A stretch of DNA of 64,000 bases from Oenanthe sinensis (GCA_028671895.1 CM053796.1:23806860-23870859), one strand, 5' to 3'; numbered from the stretch's first letter, positions 11,831-23,360 are shown. Numbers and translations: made by a program. The notes: a model not told the origin generated them from the sequence alone.

Positions 11831-12704
11831 TAATATTTAAGAAAAAATTAAATTTATAGAATTTTTAATTTTTTTTAAAAAAATAAATTAATCAAAAACA
11901 AAATTTTGTAAATAATTAATTTTTAAGAATATATAAAATTTCTTAAAAATTAAAAAACCATAAATTAATATTTTAAGAAAAAATTTAGTTTTCAAGAATT
12001 TTAAATTTTCTGGAAAAATAAAAAAATCTAAAATAAAAAATTAAAGGGTACAAAATTTGAGGTACCAAATAGCAATTTAGGTGAAAGTGGCTCTAAATAA
12101 TCCAAGTTGTGCTAATATATTTTGTTGCGCTGCTACACTGCACTCTATGTACAGGCGCAACATGGCTTGGAGATTTATTGGGCCAATTCTCGCGCATGGA
12201 AAACCAACACACCTGCTACATATGATGAATGGTCGAATAACTGAGAATGGACCACGAAATGAATTTACTCACTAAATGGACCACATATGTTAACTAAATT
12301 TAAAAACTAAAACTTTATTAAATTTTATAAAATAAATTAAATAAATTTTATAATATAAACTTATAAAAGTTTATAAAATAAATGTTATAAATTTATATAA
12401 TAAATTTAATATTAAATTTATAAACTAAACTAATTAGAATACATAACATAAACTGATAAAAGTTTATAAAATAAATTTTATAAAATTAATTTAATATTAA
12501 GTTTATAAAATAAACTAATTAAAATTTATAATATAAACTAATAAAAGTTTATAAAATAAATTTCATTAAAGTTTATAAAATAAACTTATTAAAAGTTTAT
12601 AATTAATTTTTTTTAACAAAGCCTTTAATCATTCTGAGTCCAAACAGTTTCGACACTCTGAGCTTCACTTGGTTATGGATCTTTATTTGTATATCAATCA
12701 GCGA
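11831..12704. repeat. Low-complexity AT-rich block beside the G primer site
   Basis: Mostly A/T runs with repeated TTTATAAAATAAA words (densest at 12290-12610). A more balanced island at 12060-12275 holds the words GTTGCGC and GGCGCAAC, which recur in G's LTR. The short ORF at 12081-12275 has no recognisable domain. Confidence 0.6.
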
Positions 12705-12716
12705 GTTATGATACCA
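12705..12716 (-). promoter_or_regulatory. Degenerate tRNA-iMet primer-binding site of G
   Basis: On the - strand it begins TGGTATCA, like the primer sites of A and B, then diverges. It lies 2 bases from the LTR edge, as in A and B. Confidence 0.6.
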
Positions 12717-12718
12717 AT

Positions 12719-13533
12719 TGTTGGGTCCCGAAGTATCATAGAAGGAAGGGTTGAATACGATACTCACCAAATTAAAAAATTCTTTCGAATCTTTTACGGA
12801 TAAATAAGTTAGAGTTCGGTTAGTGGGTTCGAATTCATGAGGTGAATAGTGTTTAGGAGGCTGTCTTACTAATTTTCTGTATTTTTGAATAAAGATTAAA
12901 GTTCTAAAAAATTAGCAAGTAAATAAATGAGACAAGTTTCTGGGAATATATCTTTCGTATATAAACCCAGATGGGTGCTACACCTAGTTAAAAATATAAC
13001 TGATTTCCAAAGAATAAATTAGTTCTTTGTTACTAACACAAAAATATAAGGCTCAGTTCCTATACAAACATATCTAAATTAGTACAAGGAAAAACTGAGT
13101 CCGTAAAAAGTGATATCTAGGAGCCCTAACATTTTCCATTAAAGAACTGGGTCCTAATATCTGACCGGGATCAAGGTATGGGTGTGTATAAATTATTTCT
13201 TCTTGCTCCGGCCATGGCAGTAGCTCTCTGCATTTTATTTGTGTTGAAGAAGACAACCCTTGAATGAGTGGCTTGCATCTTCTTTTATCTCTCTAGACTT
13301 TAAATCAAAAAAAGTAAGCTGCTGTAATTTGATTGGCTGGAGTTAAGTGGGGCCAAGAAATATTTTGTTGTGCCTTAGAATTTATGTTACGCCAGGCTTG
13401 CTTTGTTGCGCCTGTAGAGTGACTTCCCTGTGTAAATCAAAGTGGCACCTTAGTTCTTAGAATAAGCTTGCTGCCATTTTTTGTTGCGCCTCTACTCCAT
13501 TACCGTTGTAATGGCGCCCTAAAATGCTTAACA
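12719..13533 (-). repeat. 5' LTR of element G (about 815 bp)
   Basis: Read on the + strand it starts TGTTGGGTCCCG directly after the primer site and ends CTTAACA, where homology to D begins within a few bases. It carries the weakened U5 tract GTATTCAACCC..TTCTA seen in the other copia LTRs, and several copies of GTTGCGCC (13405-13412, 13483-13490). The right boundary is inferred from the CA end and the D junction. Confidence 0.6.
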
Positions 13534-13781
13534 ATTTAGGTGTGGGTCATTTCTTTAGGTTTCAACCTATGAATGTGAAAGTTAGTGTTCTAATGTTGAA
13601 TGATTTAAAAGAACAAGAAAGTAGTGCAAATGATCTGAGAGCAGCTTATTGTCAGATTAAATGTTCAAGTGAAGAAATGAAGAAATTGAAGAAATTTGTT
13701 GGTGAAGCTCTTGCAATTGTGGAGGAAAATATGCTGAATTCATTTTTGAAGAATAATCCAGCCTTTGAGAAGATTAAATGA
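13534..13781 (+). pseudogene. 3' end of the third ORF of element D
   Basis: The frame encodes the C-terminal segment shared with C (15090-15337) and B (30201-30450), with QIKCSSEEMKKLKKFVGEAL and the end NPAFEKIK before the stop at 13779. It is well preserved despite standing between two insertions. The upstream part was removed or displaced at the junction with G. The protein family is unknown; this end is helical and lysine-rich. Confidence 0.8.
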
Positions 13782-13892
13782 GAAGTAATTCTTTTTCCTT
13801 TATAATTCTTTTATACTGTTCTAGATTAATTTTTTTATTCTTTAGTTTTGACATCATCAAACCTTGATTTATGCTTACATTTTATAAAGTAT

Positions 13893-13906
13893 AATTAGGG
13901 GGAGAT
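13893..13906 (+). promoter_or_regulatory. Polypurine tract of D
   Basis: ATTAGGGGGAGAT lies directly before the LTR start TGTTAGGAATATA. The same tract is found at the matching place in A, B and C. Confidence 0.8.
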
Positions 13907-14189
13907 TGTTAGGAATATATTCATTTGATGATGTACAAAATACTATAACAAGGGTTAGCTTAGTTTATTTGCAATAAATCTTTCTAGTCTCTGAAATGTA
14001 TAATCAGAGTCTAGATAGTCAATATTCATGTTACTTGTACTTAGAAGAATTTCTGTAGAAAGTGAAACCAGAGTCTGCATGAAGATCAGAGTCTGGAAGG
14101 TGATCAGAGTCTATAGACTATCGGAGTCTATGATCTATCAGAGTCTACATATGATCAGAGTCTAAAGATCATCAGAGTCTGAAGATTTC
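13907..14189 (+). repeat. Partial 3' LTR of D, truncated by C
   Basis: It covers the U3 start of the LTR and is highly similar to the reverse complement of C's LTR (14964 downward). It contains many AGAGTCT words. The last five bases, ATTTC, should be the target duplication of C; the second copy would lie beyond the window. Confidence 0.85.
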
Positions 14190-14964
14190 TGTTTTCCCAG
14201 TTGCACAAGTAGAAGGGGGGGTTGAATACTTGTGTGTCCTTTCTGCCTGTTTTAAAACCAACTCGATATGAATTAAGAACAAAGATCAAACACAAAGATA
14301 TGAATAAGTACTGTTTGTATTATTGATTTGTAAATACAAAACTATCCTAGGGTGTACACAAACCCTAGCATCTTCTCTGTGTTTATCACAACAACTCTCT
14401 CTATCTCTATGCTCTCACAAAAATATCACTCAGACAAATTATGCTTCGACTTCCACTTCTTTACAATTAGGTTACATAGAGTTTATATAGAGAGCTACCT
14501 ATCAACTAATAACAGAAAGATAAATTACAATAGGAATATAATTCCTAATTATTAGTTGACAGTTTCCTTCTAGAATTCTATTTCTTTCCCATAGCATATC
14601 TGCAATATATTTATCTTGATCTTCAAAGACTTTCCATTCCTGTGATCTTCTTCCAAATTTAACTTTAACTGTATAGACTCTGAACCCTTCAGACTCTGAT
14701 GATCTTCAGACTCTGATCATATGTAGACTCTGATAGATCATAGATTCTGATAGTCTATAGACTCTGATCACCTTCCAGACTCTGATCTTCATGCAGACTC
14801 TGGTTTCACTTTCTACAGAAATTCTTCTAAGGACAAGTAACATGAATGTTGATTATCTAGACTCTGATTATACATTTCAGAGACTGGAAAGACTTATTAC
14901 AAACAAACTAAGCTAGACCCTGTTCTAGCATTTTGTACATCATCAAATGAATATATTCCTAACA
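14190..14964 (-). repeat. 3' LTR of C (775 bp)
   Basis: On the + strand it runs from TGTTTTCCCAG to TTCCTAACA. It includes the conserved G-tract (7 Gs), a TATA box on the - strand (TATATAAA, 14489-14482) and a cluster of AGACTCTGAT words (14680-14870). It is clearly diverged from B's LTRs, so C is not a sister copy from the same burst. Confidence 0.9.
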
Positions 14965-14977
14965 ATCTCCCCCTATT
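14965..14977 (-). promoter_or_regulatory. Polypurine tract of C
   Basis: On the - strand it reads AATAGGGGGAGAT immediately before the LTR. It is identical to the tract in B. Confidence 0.8.
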
Positions 14978-15089
14978 TATGCTTTATAAAATGTAAGCAT
15001 AAATCCAAGTTTGATGATGTCAAAACTAAAGAATAAAACTATCAATCTAGAACAGTATAAAAGAATTTTAAAGGAAAAAGAATTACTTC

Positions 15090-18077
15090 TCATTTAATCT
15101 TCTCAAAGGCTGGATTGTTCTTCAAAAATGAATTCAGCATATTTTCCTCCACAATTGCCAGAGCTTCACCAACAAATTTCTTCAACTTCTTCATTTCTTC
15201 ACTTGAGCATTTGATTTGACAGTAAGCTGCTCTCAGATCATTTGCACTGCTTTCTTGATCTTTTAAGTCCTTCAACATTAGAACATTAACTTTCTCACTC
15301 ATAGGCTGAAACCCAAAGTAATGACTCACACCTTCTTGAAATTTAATATGTTTTTCTTCCAATGGCATGACTTGATCATTTCCCTCAGTATCAACATATT
15401 TTAAAGAAAATTTGCCCATTTGTCAATTTGCCTGTCTGTGTAAAGTCAGCTTTCTGTCAATCTCTTTGAACCATTTCTGAGTGATAGCCTCTTTACTCTT
15501 ATTTACTTCATATGGAATCTGTAAGAGAAATTTAATGTACTGTAATTCCTCAGCCTGTTTGAAAAAGATAAAATTTGATTGGCTAATCCATCTAACACTT
15601 CCTCCTTCTAAGAAATATACCAGCATCTCATTCTTCACCTTTTCCGTGCCTCCCTATCCTTGTATCTTTCTTTCAAAAACATTATAAACAATTTGAGCAG
15701 ACACCACTTTGTTTAGATGCTTCTGTGTGATCTTCTCAAACTGCCTATCTGTCAAGGATTGAGGATCCCTGGTTAGAGTGGATGTTTTTTCAATGTCAGA
15801 TTCTTCAAATCCTCCAAGACCTATCTTCTTTTTAGCTCTAAGTTACAGATTTGATTGACTGCACTTCCAGTATGAAGGTTCTTGAGTTTCATTAGAGTCT
15901 GATTTCTTCCTTTGTTTATCAGATTTTGATAATCTAGCCACTCCAGAATGCTTGAGTGATACATCACCAGGACCCCTAGGACCATGAGAACTATCTCCAT
16001 CATCACAATCTCTCCTCCTTTTAACTCCCATTTTATCATCTCTGCATGTATCATCCTGGAGGAAGATTCACCTCTCTTCTCCCCCTTTTTGACATCATTA
16101 GAACTAGTAACAACCAAAAGGATCTGTTCAAGAACTGTTGAGATAGTGGCATGTGCTGCAATGACCGAATCAACCTTGGAGGTCAAATTAGAGACTGTAG
16201 TTTGGAGATTGGCTTGAGTGGTAGTGATAGAAGCAATAGCATCCTTGAAAGCAACCTCTTTTGATAATTGAAGGGAGTGAATTCTGTCAAATCTGGTACT
16301 GAGCAGAGAAGTAGCATTATCAACACCAGTGAGTTTGGTTTGAATATGAGAAATGTCTTTGACCACATTAGCCAACTGCTTAGCAACAGTCTCTGGCTCA
16401 GCTTTAACATCCCCATCCAGAGCTTGATCCTCTTCACCAGGGTAGTGACCATGTTCCTGGAGATAAGATTTTTTTGAAAAGCTTTCAGTCTCTCAGACTG
16501 ATGAATAACCAGAACACATGCATAAGAATCTTTATCAGTGAAGCCTCTTTTCTGGGCAGACTCCCAAGACTGAAGAAACACCTGATCAAAATAGACAAAA
16601 GAAGGGTTAATTTCATCATCATCTTCAGAAGTGCACTCCTCAGCAACAGGCTCAATCTGTGTGATTAGAAGTGTAGACTCTGGTGGTGGTGTAGACTCTG
16701 AAACTACAAATGGGGCTATAGACCCTGACTCCTCCTGAGAGTTATCAGAGACTGTAGACTCTGGAAGTCTAGCCCTTATAAGCATGATCAAAAGTGGTTC
16801 TTCTGACTTCAATTTTGCAGCCTCAGGTAAAATGACAGGGTGATCCACCAAAGCCTCCATGACTCTATCTGCTCTCATTGCTAGAGAATCCACCAGATGA
16901 AGTTGTGGTCTCTGTGTAAATGACTTTTGAGCAGCAAGAGCCTCCTCCTTTTTGCCAATCTGCACAATCAATAAAAGTGACATTTCATCCATCCCCTGCT
17001 CTAACTCATTGGACCAACTCTTTGGAAAATCTTGATCCCAATAAGTAAAGCTAGGTTCAGGATACCCTAATCTCTCATTCTCACAGTGGGGTTGGGCACC
17101 CACTCTCTCAATCTCACTCAGGCTCTCTACAGCCATTTCTACCTCTCCTTTTGCCTAGACCAGTGCCAGCCTTTCAGATATTTTTTCACTCATGTGGAAA
17201 GGTGCACTCATGAATCCTACAGAAGAGGGGTTGAGAGATAAAGAATGTGCTTCAATACCTGAACCACCTTGATGGAGGGGAACCTCTTCAAAAGTCTGAA
17301 GGCTAGGGGTTTCCACCAAGGGGTGAGCAGCACAGATTCTGAACCCTTACAAGCATCTTCTTTCTTTTCAGAGTCTGTTAGCTCCAGTATTCCAGTCTCA
17401 GGGTCTACTCTAGACTCTGACTGCTTCAGTATGACTTCATTAGAAGCCAGAGTCTGAGTGTTACCTTCTTTGACTGTTTGTGCATGAGACTCCCTCTCAA
17501 GGTGGATAGACTCTGATAGAATAAAATGGAAAATTTCTTCAGGAGCATCCATCAGAGTCTGTCCTCCCATATCACTGGGGTTCTCATCAGCTCCTTGGTG
17601 TGTTGTCAAGGAGGGCCTTACAGCATACTCCCATGCCCCACTATCACCCAACCTCTGACTAGGTGGTTCTTGTGTGGGTGATGCAGACTGAGCATCTTTA
17701 TCACTAGTCACCACTAGTGCACTAGTCCCAACCTCCAACTGCCCTGTATCACCTGCTACCTCCTGTGGTTCTACCAAAGCTAATGCATCCAAGTGTCCAT
17801 TGAGAAAGATCCTGGCATGGAGTGCATTGATGGCCTGGGCAAAAGTCATGTGAAAGGAATCCTGCAGTTCCCTTGCAAGCTTCTGATAATATGAGCCCTT
17901 GAGTTGATCCAATCTACTTTTATAGGTTGGATAGATGTATTTGTTGGCCACCTTTCCTACATTTTGGACAAGAAAATCAACCACCTTCCTTGAAAGAGGC
18001 TGAATAGTAGAAATCCAATCAATAGCTGTCCTGTAGGTAATCCTTTGATCCCAAATTGCTTCATAGTCAAAAACTAG
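15090..18077 (-). pseudogene. Third ORF of C, C-terminal two thirds (broken)
   Basis: Similar over its length to B's third ORF (30201-33240). Visible breaks: a frameshift near 17330; another near 16455; shifts around 15840-16000; the TAA after QSNL near 15843 that B also has; and a TGA at 15422-15420 where B has CGA. Surviving segments include a helical region with SLQLSKEVAFKDA, an acidic Ser/Thr-rich region rich in ESxxxDS encoded by AGACTCTG words, and the lysine-rich end. It continues across E into 28908-29330 and across B into 57332-58774. Function is unknown. Confidence 0.8.
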
Positions 18078-18082
18078 TTGCT

Positions 18083-19491
18083 TGTTAGTGGACTTTTTGT
18101 CCACTATATACGTTCCAATTTGGCTTAAATTGATCGCTAGTGCCCAAGTATTTAGTGTCTTTTGATGTGTTTTATGTTTTTGGTGTGCAGATTACCAAGC
18201 AAAGCAGAATTTATGAATATTTGCATAAATTGGTGGTACATGAGCTAGGAATTCAAGGGAGAAGGGTCAAGGCTTGAGTTGAGACCAAGAGAAAGTGAGA
18301 CGACTCGCTAAAGAAGCAACTAGCAAGGAAAATCAATTCCGGGCAGAAAGGGCAGGCGCACCCTCCCCTCTACAGGCGCGCCCGCGCTCTATTAATGAGG
18401 CGCGCCCGCGCCCTGTCAAGCGCCCCCGCGCTCCAGCCGACTTCAGTTGCTGATTTTTGCAGTTGGTCCATTTCAAAGCCCAGGAAGCAGCAAGCCCATG
18501 GATCATTATTTTATGTAACCTAGTATGAAGACATAAGGATGATTATTAGTATTTTATCTATCAAGCAATTAAAGAAGCAAGTAGGGTTTTTATTATCGTA
18601 CAAGAGGACAGAGTACTTTGTGAGCTGTCAGGCTATTTTTCTTTCGTAATTTTCATCACGTGGATTATCGGTTGTTCTTTTACTCTTGCAATTAATATCA
18701 GTAGTTTATGTATAATTGTTTATTTTACGATGTTTTCAATTGAACCCATGATGTCAACTAGTCCAATTATGGGCTAAACGTTATCATGGGGTTTTAATGG
18801 ATTTTTCTATCGATTCTAGATATTGATTATCTTTATGCCAAAGTGTGTGATTGTTATGGATATCCTAGTATGGTTAAGCTTATTCGTTGTAAATGCGTCG
18901 CGAACATTTATGATTGTTTGTTGAACCCTTGTGAATGCGAAAGTGGATCTAGGGTTTAGAACATGCCATGCTAGCATAGGTTTTTGCATGTTAAGAGCAT
19001 GTATTAATTTGTGGTGTAATTTTAACCGTCTTGCACTGACTATGTGATTTTATGGATACTTGTGCTTAAGCCAGTATGTTTTCAATCTCTATAGACATAT
19101 AGGGACTAATCGTAGTGGTTGACTATTTGACTTCTATCAATTGTGGATGTTCATTAGGATGGTATGCGTACAACGAAAGTTGGCGTTTATCAGTTTAGAG
19201 GGTCTGATCAGTTATCATCACTTTCACATGCTAGGTTGAAAAGGCATAAGATTCTAGATGAGATCGATTATGAAGTTAAAATCCCATGTTTATTTCATAT
19301 AAGTAATTCGTTAAGTTTTAATTAGTAGTGTAATCAAAACTTCAATTGTTATTTTCTTAGCAGTGAAACTTAATCATACTCTGGTGTATAAGTAAACTGA
19401 ACGTAAGCAAGTCGAGTCTCTGTGGGAACGAATCCTACTTATTACTGTATTACTTGTGACCACGTTCTCTTGCGTGAATAAAGTGTGAACA
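18083..19491 (+). repeat. 5' LTR of E (1409 bp)
   Basis: It starts TGTTAGTGG and ends GTGTGAACA. A perfect 7-bp stem with a T5 loop (AGTGGAC..GTCCACT, 18087-18105) lies 4 bases from the terminus. A GC-rich segment at 18355-18435 contains GGCGCGCC at 18375-18382 and 18399-18406. I could not choose a TATA box with confidence. Confidence 0.95.
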
Positions 19492-19497
19492 AGTTTT

Positions 19498-19515
19498 TGG
19501 CGCCGCTGCCGGGGA
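19498..19515 (+). promoter_or_regulatory. Primer-binding site of E (tRNA-Asp type)
   Basis: TGGCGCCGCTGCCGGGGA starts 6 bases after the LTR. This is the usual Athila primer site, complementary to the 3' end of tRNA-Asp. Confidence 0.85.
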
Positions 19516-19634
19516 CTCGGTTCATTGTTTTGTTTAGTTAATGTGCTTATCATCAGTGGTCGTTAGATATCACTGACTGAGATTTGTTACTAATCGTTCT
19601 TGTTTGCTACGTGAATTCAGGTAATTGATCGTGT

Positions 19635-20789
19635 ATGCGTACTCGTTCTCAATCGAGTAAGGAAAAACTGGAAGAACACTTAGACGAAGAAGAGGGAATT
19701 GTAGTTCCAGAAATTGAACCAGAAATAGTAATGGGGGATCCAGTGAAAGCTCTTAAGGATTACTCTCAACCGAAGATCAATGACATTCAGTCAAGCATTG
19801 TTAGGCCGACTATTGCAGCTAATAATTTTGAAATCAAGCCGGGCACAATTCAAATGGTTCATAATTCTGTGCAGTTTGGGGGTTCACCTGCTGAGGACCC
19901 TAATATGCATATCAGAGACTTCATCGAGATCTGTGATACCTTTAAAACCAACGGGGTTTCTGAAGATGCTATAAAACTGAGGCTGTTTCCATTCTCTCTA
20001 CGAGACAAGGCAAAGAGCTGGTTGCATTCGCTGCCAGCAGGTTCTATAACTACTTGGGAGGATCTCGCACAAAAGTTTCTGACTAAATTCTTTCCTATGG
20101 CTAAGACGGCAGCCATGAGGAATGCTCTTACTCAGTTCAACCAACATTCTAGAGAAACGTTGTGCGAAGCGTGGGAAAGGTATAAAGAGATGCTTCGAAA
20201 GTGTCCCCATCATGGGATGCCAGATTGGATGGTCATTAACGGTTTCTATAATGGATTGAATCATTCACGACCTATGCTTGATGCAGCATCTAGAGGAGCC
20301 CTTTGGGCCAAGAGCTATGAAGAAGCTTATGACTTGATTGAAATGATGGTTGCCAACGAGTATCAGAATCCTACTCAGCGATTGCCTCAGAGTAAAACTC
20401 CAGGTGTTTTTGAAGTGGATGCTGCCACGACTATAACAGCTCAACTACAGGCGTTATCTATAAAGGTGGACGCATTATCCAAGGCAGGAATTCAGCAAGT
20501 CGCTATGGTTTGTGATCTATGTGCAGGTGCTCATGATACAACTCAGTGTGCTATTTCTAGCGATTCAGCGTATTTTGTCGGCAACTTTCAGAAGCCTACA
20601 CAACCGGTACCTAATACATATCACCCCAACAACAGGAATCATCCTAACTTCAGCTGGAGCAACAATCAGAATGCCATGCCACAACCATCGCAGGGTCAGC
20701 AATTCGGAACAAGGCCTTTCAACAATTCTGTTCCTCAACAATCTTATGCACCAAGACAATCATACAACCCTCCTGGTTTCCATCAATAA
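19635..20789 (+). CDS. gag: Athila gag
   Basis: 384 residues, ATG at 19635, TAA at 20787. The central part (about residues 110-240; RLFPFSLRDKAKSWLHSLP, then a segment with WERYKEMLRKCPHHG) is a Retrotrans_gag capsid domain. A C-terminal zinc knuckle of the Athila type, C-x2-C-x3-H-x4-C (CDLCAGAHDTTQC), lies near residue 295. The tail is rich in Gln, Asn and Pro. The next ORF (20829) is in the same frame, and the region between is open apart from this TAA, so gag and pol were probably one ORF. The TAA is one change from CAA, and Gln fits the Gln-rich surroundings. Confidence 0.85.
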   Translation: MRTRSQSSKEKLEEHLDEEEGIVVPEIEPEIVMGDPVKALKDYSQPKINDIQSSIVRPTIAANNFEIKPGTIQMVHNSVQFGGSPAEDPNMHIRDFIEICDTFKTNGVSEDAIKLRLFPFSLRDKAKSWLHSLPAGSITTWEDLAQKFLTKFFPMAKTAAMRNALTQFNQHSRETLCEAWERYKEMLRKCPHHGMPDWMVINGFYNGLNHSRPMLDAASRGALWAKSYEEAYDLIEMMVANEYQNPTQRLPQSKTPGVFEVDAATTITAQLQALSIKVDALSKAGIQQVAMVCDLCAGAHDTTQCAISSDSAYFVGNFQKPTQPVPNTYHPNNRNHPNFSWSNNQNAMPQPSQGQQFGTRPFNNSVPQQSYAPRQSYNPPGFHQ

Positions 20790-20828
20790 GCTCAAGGAAG
20801 ACAAGGGCATTCAAATGAAAAGTCAGAG

Positions 20829-23360
20829 ATGGAGGAACTGAGAATGATGTATAAGAGTCAAGCTGTGACACTGAAAACATTGGAAAATCAAATTGGTCAA
20901 CTAGCAAATGCTCTTCTAAACAGACCTCAAGGACAATTACCAAGTGACACAGAGGCTAACCCAGGCAAAAAAGAAAGCAAGGAACAAATACACGCTATTA
21001 CATTGCGTTCTGAAAGGGTTACGAACAATCAGGAGGTCAAAATTCCACAAAACGAAGAACGTCAGCATTCTGGGCAGGAGGTGCAGGGCGGGAGCGCTTC
21101 CTCAGGCGAGGGCGCGCCTCACCTTACTGCTGGAAGGGGATTTTCTGCAAAAAAAGATACGCAGGAGGAGTCGATTAAGAAAAAAATCAATGATTCAGAG
21201 GAGAAAAGCAGTTCAGAGAAAGACAGTGATCACAAGAAAGTATTTCATCCTCCACCATTCCCTAAAAGGCTTCAGAAGCAGAAATCAGATAAACAGTTTG
21301 CTAAATTCTTGGAAGTTTTTAAGAAACTACACATCAACTTACCTTTTGCTGAAGCGCTGGAACAAATGCCAAGCTACGCCAAATTCATGAAAGGCATTTT
21401 ATCTAGGAAACTGAAGCTAGAAGAGTTAAACACTGTTGCCTTGACGGAAGAGTGTAGTGCAGTATTCAATGTGTTCAAAGCAATGCAATTTCCAACAGAA
21501 GAAGATCAATGCTTTAAAGTAGATGTAGTGGAATCTGCTGTGCAAGTAAAAATTGAACACATGCTTATGAATGATACACTGGAAAAGGCTTTAAGTGGGG
21601 ACTTTACAATTGAAGAGGATGAGGTTGAAGAACAGGTACAGTCTCTGAATGCTTCTCCTTGGCAACAAAAGTTTGAGAAACCAGAATCGTTGGGTTTATC
21701 TGAATTGAGAGAATCACATCAGCGGTTGAAACCATCTATCGAGGAAGCACCGAAGCTAGAGCTCAAACCATTGCCTGATCACTTAAGGTATGCTTCTCTT
21801 GGGGAATCATCTACTTTACCTGTGATTATTGCTGTTAACCTTACAGGTCCTGAAGAAGAAAAGCTGTTAAGGGTTCTCAGGGAATTCAAATCAGCCATTG
21901 GTTGGACTATTGCAGACATTAAAGGAATCAGCCCTGCCTATTGCCAGCATAAGATTCCGCTGGAAGAAGGTAGTAAGCCAACAGTGGAACATCAGAGAAG
22001 GCTTAATCCACTCATGAAGGAAGTAGTGAAGAAGGAAATTATAAAGTGGTTGGATGCAGGGATTATCTATCCTATTTCTGACAGTGCTTGGGTGAGTCCA
22101 GTTCAATGTGTGCCAAAGAAAGGAGACATGACGGTGGTAACTAACGAAAAGAATGAGCTCATTCCTACGCGGACAGTCACTGGTTGGAGAATCTGCATGG
22201 ATTACAGGAAGCTGAACAAAGCTACTAGGAAGGATCACTTCCCTCTTCCTTTCATTGATCAAATGCTAGACCGACTTGCCGGCCATGAGTACTATTGCCT
22301 TCTGGATGGATATTCGGGTTACAATCAGATCTGCATTGCTCCAGAGGATCAGGAGAAGACAACATTTACATGTTCGTTTGGTACCTTCGCTTTTCGAAGG
22401 GTTTCTTTTAGGTTATGTGGTGCACCTGGCACTTTTCAGAGGTGCATGATGGTAATTTTTTCAGACATGATTGGTAAGACAGTGGAAGTCTTCATGGATG
22501 ATTTTTCAGTATTTGGGTTTTCTTTTGACGAATGTCTACACAATCTTAGCATGGTTCTGAAAAGATGCGTGGAGACTAATCTGGTCCTCAACTGGGAGAA
22601 GTGCCATTTCATGGTACAAGAGGGAACTATTCTTGGACACAAGGTGTCACGTCGAGGCCTAGAAGTGGATAAAGCAAAAATAGAGACAATTGAAAATCTA
22701 CCACCGCCCAATTCAGTGAGAGGAATTCGTAGTTTCCTCGGTCATGCAGGTTTCTACAGAAGATTCATCAAGGATTTCTCCAAAATTTCCAAACCTTTGT
22801 GTAAGCTATTGGAGAAGGATATTCCCTTCAAATTCGATGATGATTGTATGACAGCTTTTGAGACATTGAAGAGGAAGTTGATTTCAGCACCTATGATCAT
22901 CGCCCCAGATTGGAATGAACCTTTTGCTATGATATGTGATGCTAGCGATTTTGCAGTGGGGGCTGTTCTTGGCCAAAAGAAAGATAAGATTTTTCATGTT
23001 ATCTACTATGCAAGCAAGACACTCAATGATGCGCAATTGAATTACACAACCACGGAGAAGGAGCTGTTAGCCATTGTATATGGCTTTGAAAAATTCAGAT
23101 CATACTTGCTTGGTACGAAAGTGACGGTGTATACTGACCACGCAGCTATTAGATATCTGCTATCCAAGAAGGATTCTAAACCCCACTTGATTCGATGGGT
23201 TCTTCTATTACAAGAATTTGATGTTGAGATCAAAGATAGAAAGGGGACAGAAAATCAAGTAGCTGATCACCTCTCACGATTAGAAGATCTTGGTAAATCA
23301 TCTCAAGACGGTACCCTCATAAATGAATCATTTCCGGATGAACAGCTGTTTGGAATATAA
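20829..23360 (+). pseudogene. pol: Athila pol part 1: linker, reverse transcriptase, RNase H; protease missing
   Basis: 843 residues. The N-terminal 200 residues are the Athila linker (MEELRMMYKSQ.., then VFHPPPFPKRLQKQ). RT follows, with WRICMDYRKLNKATRKDHFP near 455-475 and the catalytic FMDD near residue 555. RNase H has ICDASDFAVGAVLGQ, YTTTEKELLAIVYGFEKF and YTDHAAIRYL. No aspartic-protease motif (D-S/T/L-G-A/S) is present: the sequence passes from ALTEECSAV directly to FNVFKAMQFP, where Athila proteins normally have the protease. The RT box normally reading PFGLCNAP is altered (SFRLCGAP). TAA at 23358 splits it from integrase in the same frame. Confidence 0.85.

Larger units (their letters stand above)
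6532..13533 (-). mobile_element. Decayed SIRE-type Ty1/copia element G
   Basis: A pol remnant (about 6900-9640) is colinear with the intact pol of element A on the - strand. A degenerate primer site (TGGTATCA retained, 12705-12716) and one LTR (12719-13533) follow. No second LTR or third ORF is recognisable at the left end, so the 3' part is lost or too diverged. The right LTR edge coincides with the start of the D fragment, which suggests insertion into D or a recombination joint. Confidence 0.7.
13534..14189 (+). mobile_element. Copia element D fragment (third-ORF end plus partial LTR)
   Basis: A + strand fragment of the same family as B and C. It contains the last 80 or so codons of the third ORF, a short 3' UTR, a polypurine tract and the first 283 bases of the LTR. 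It ends with GAAGATTTC, exactly where element C begins. In B's LTR the same sequence continues into AGAGTCTATAC, so D was cut by C rather than ending naturally. Confidence 0.85.

Noticed and set aside
13074..13256. 60-codon ORF in G's LTR
   Set aside because: Located inside an LTR with no recognisable domain.
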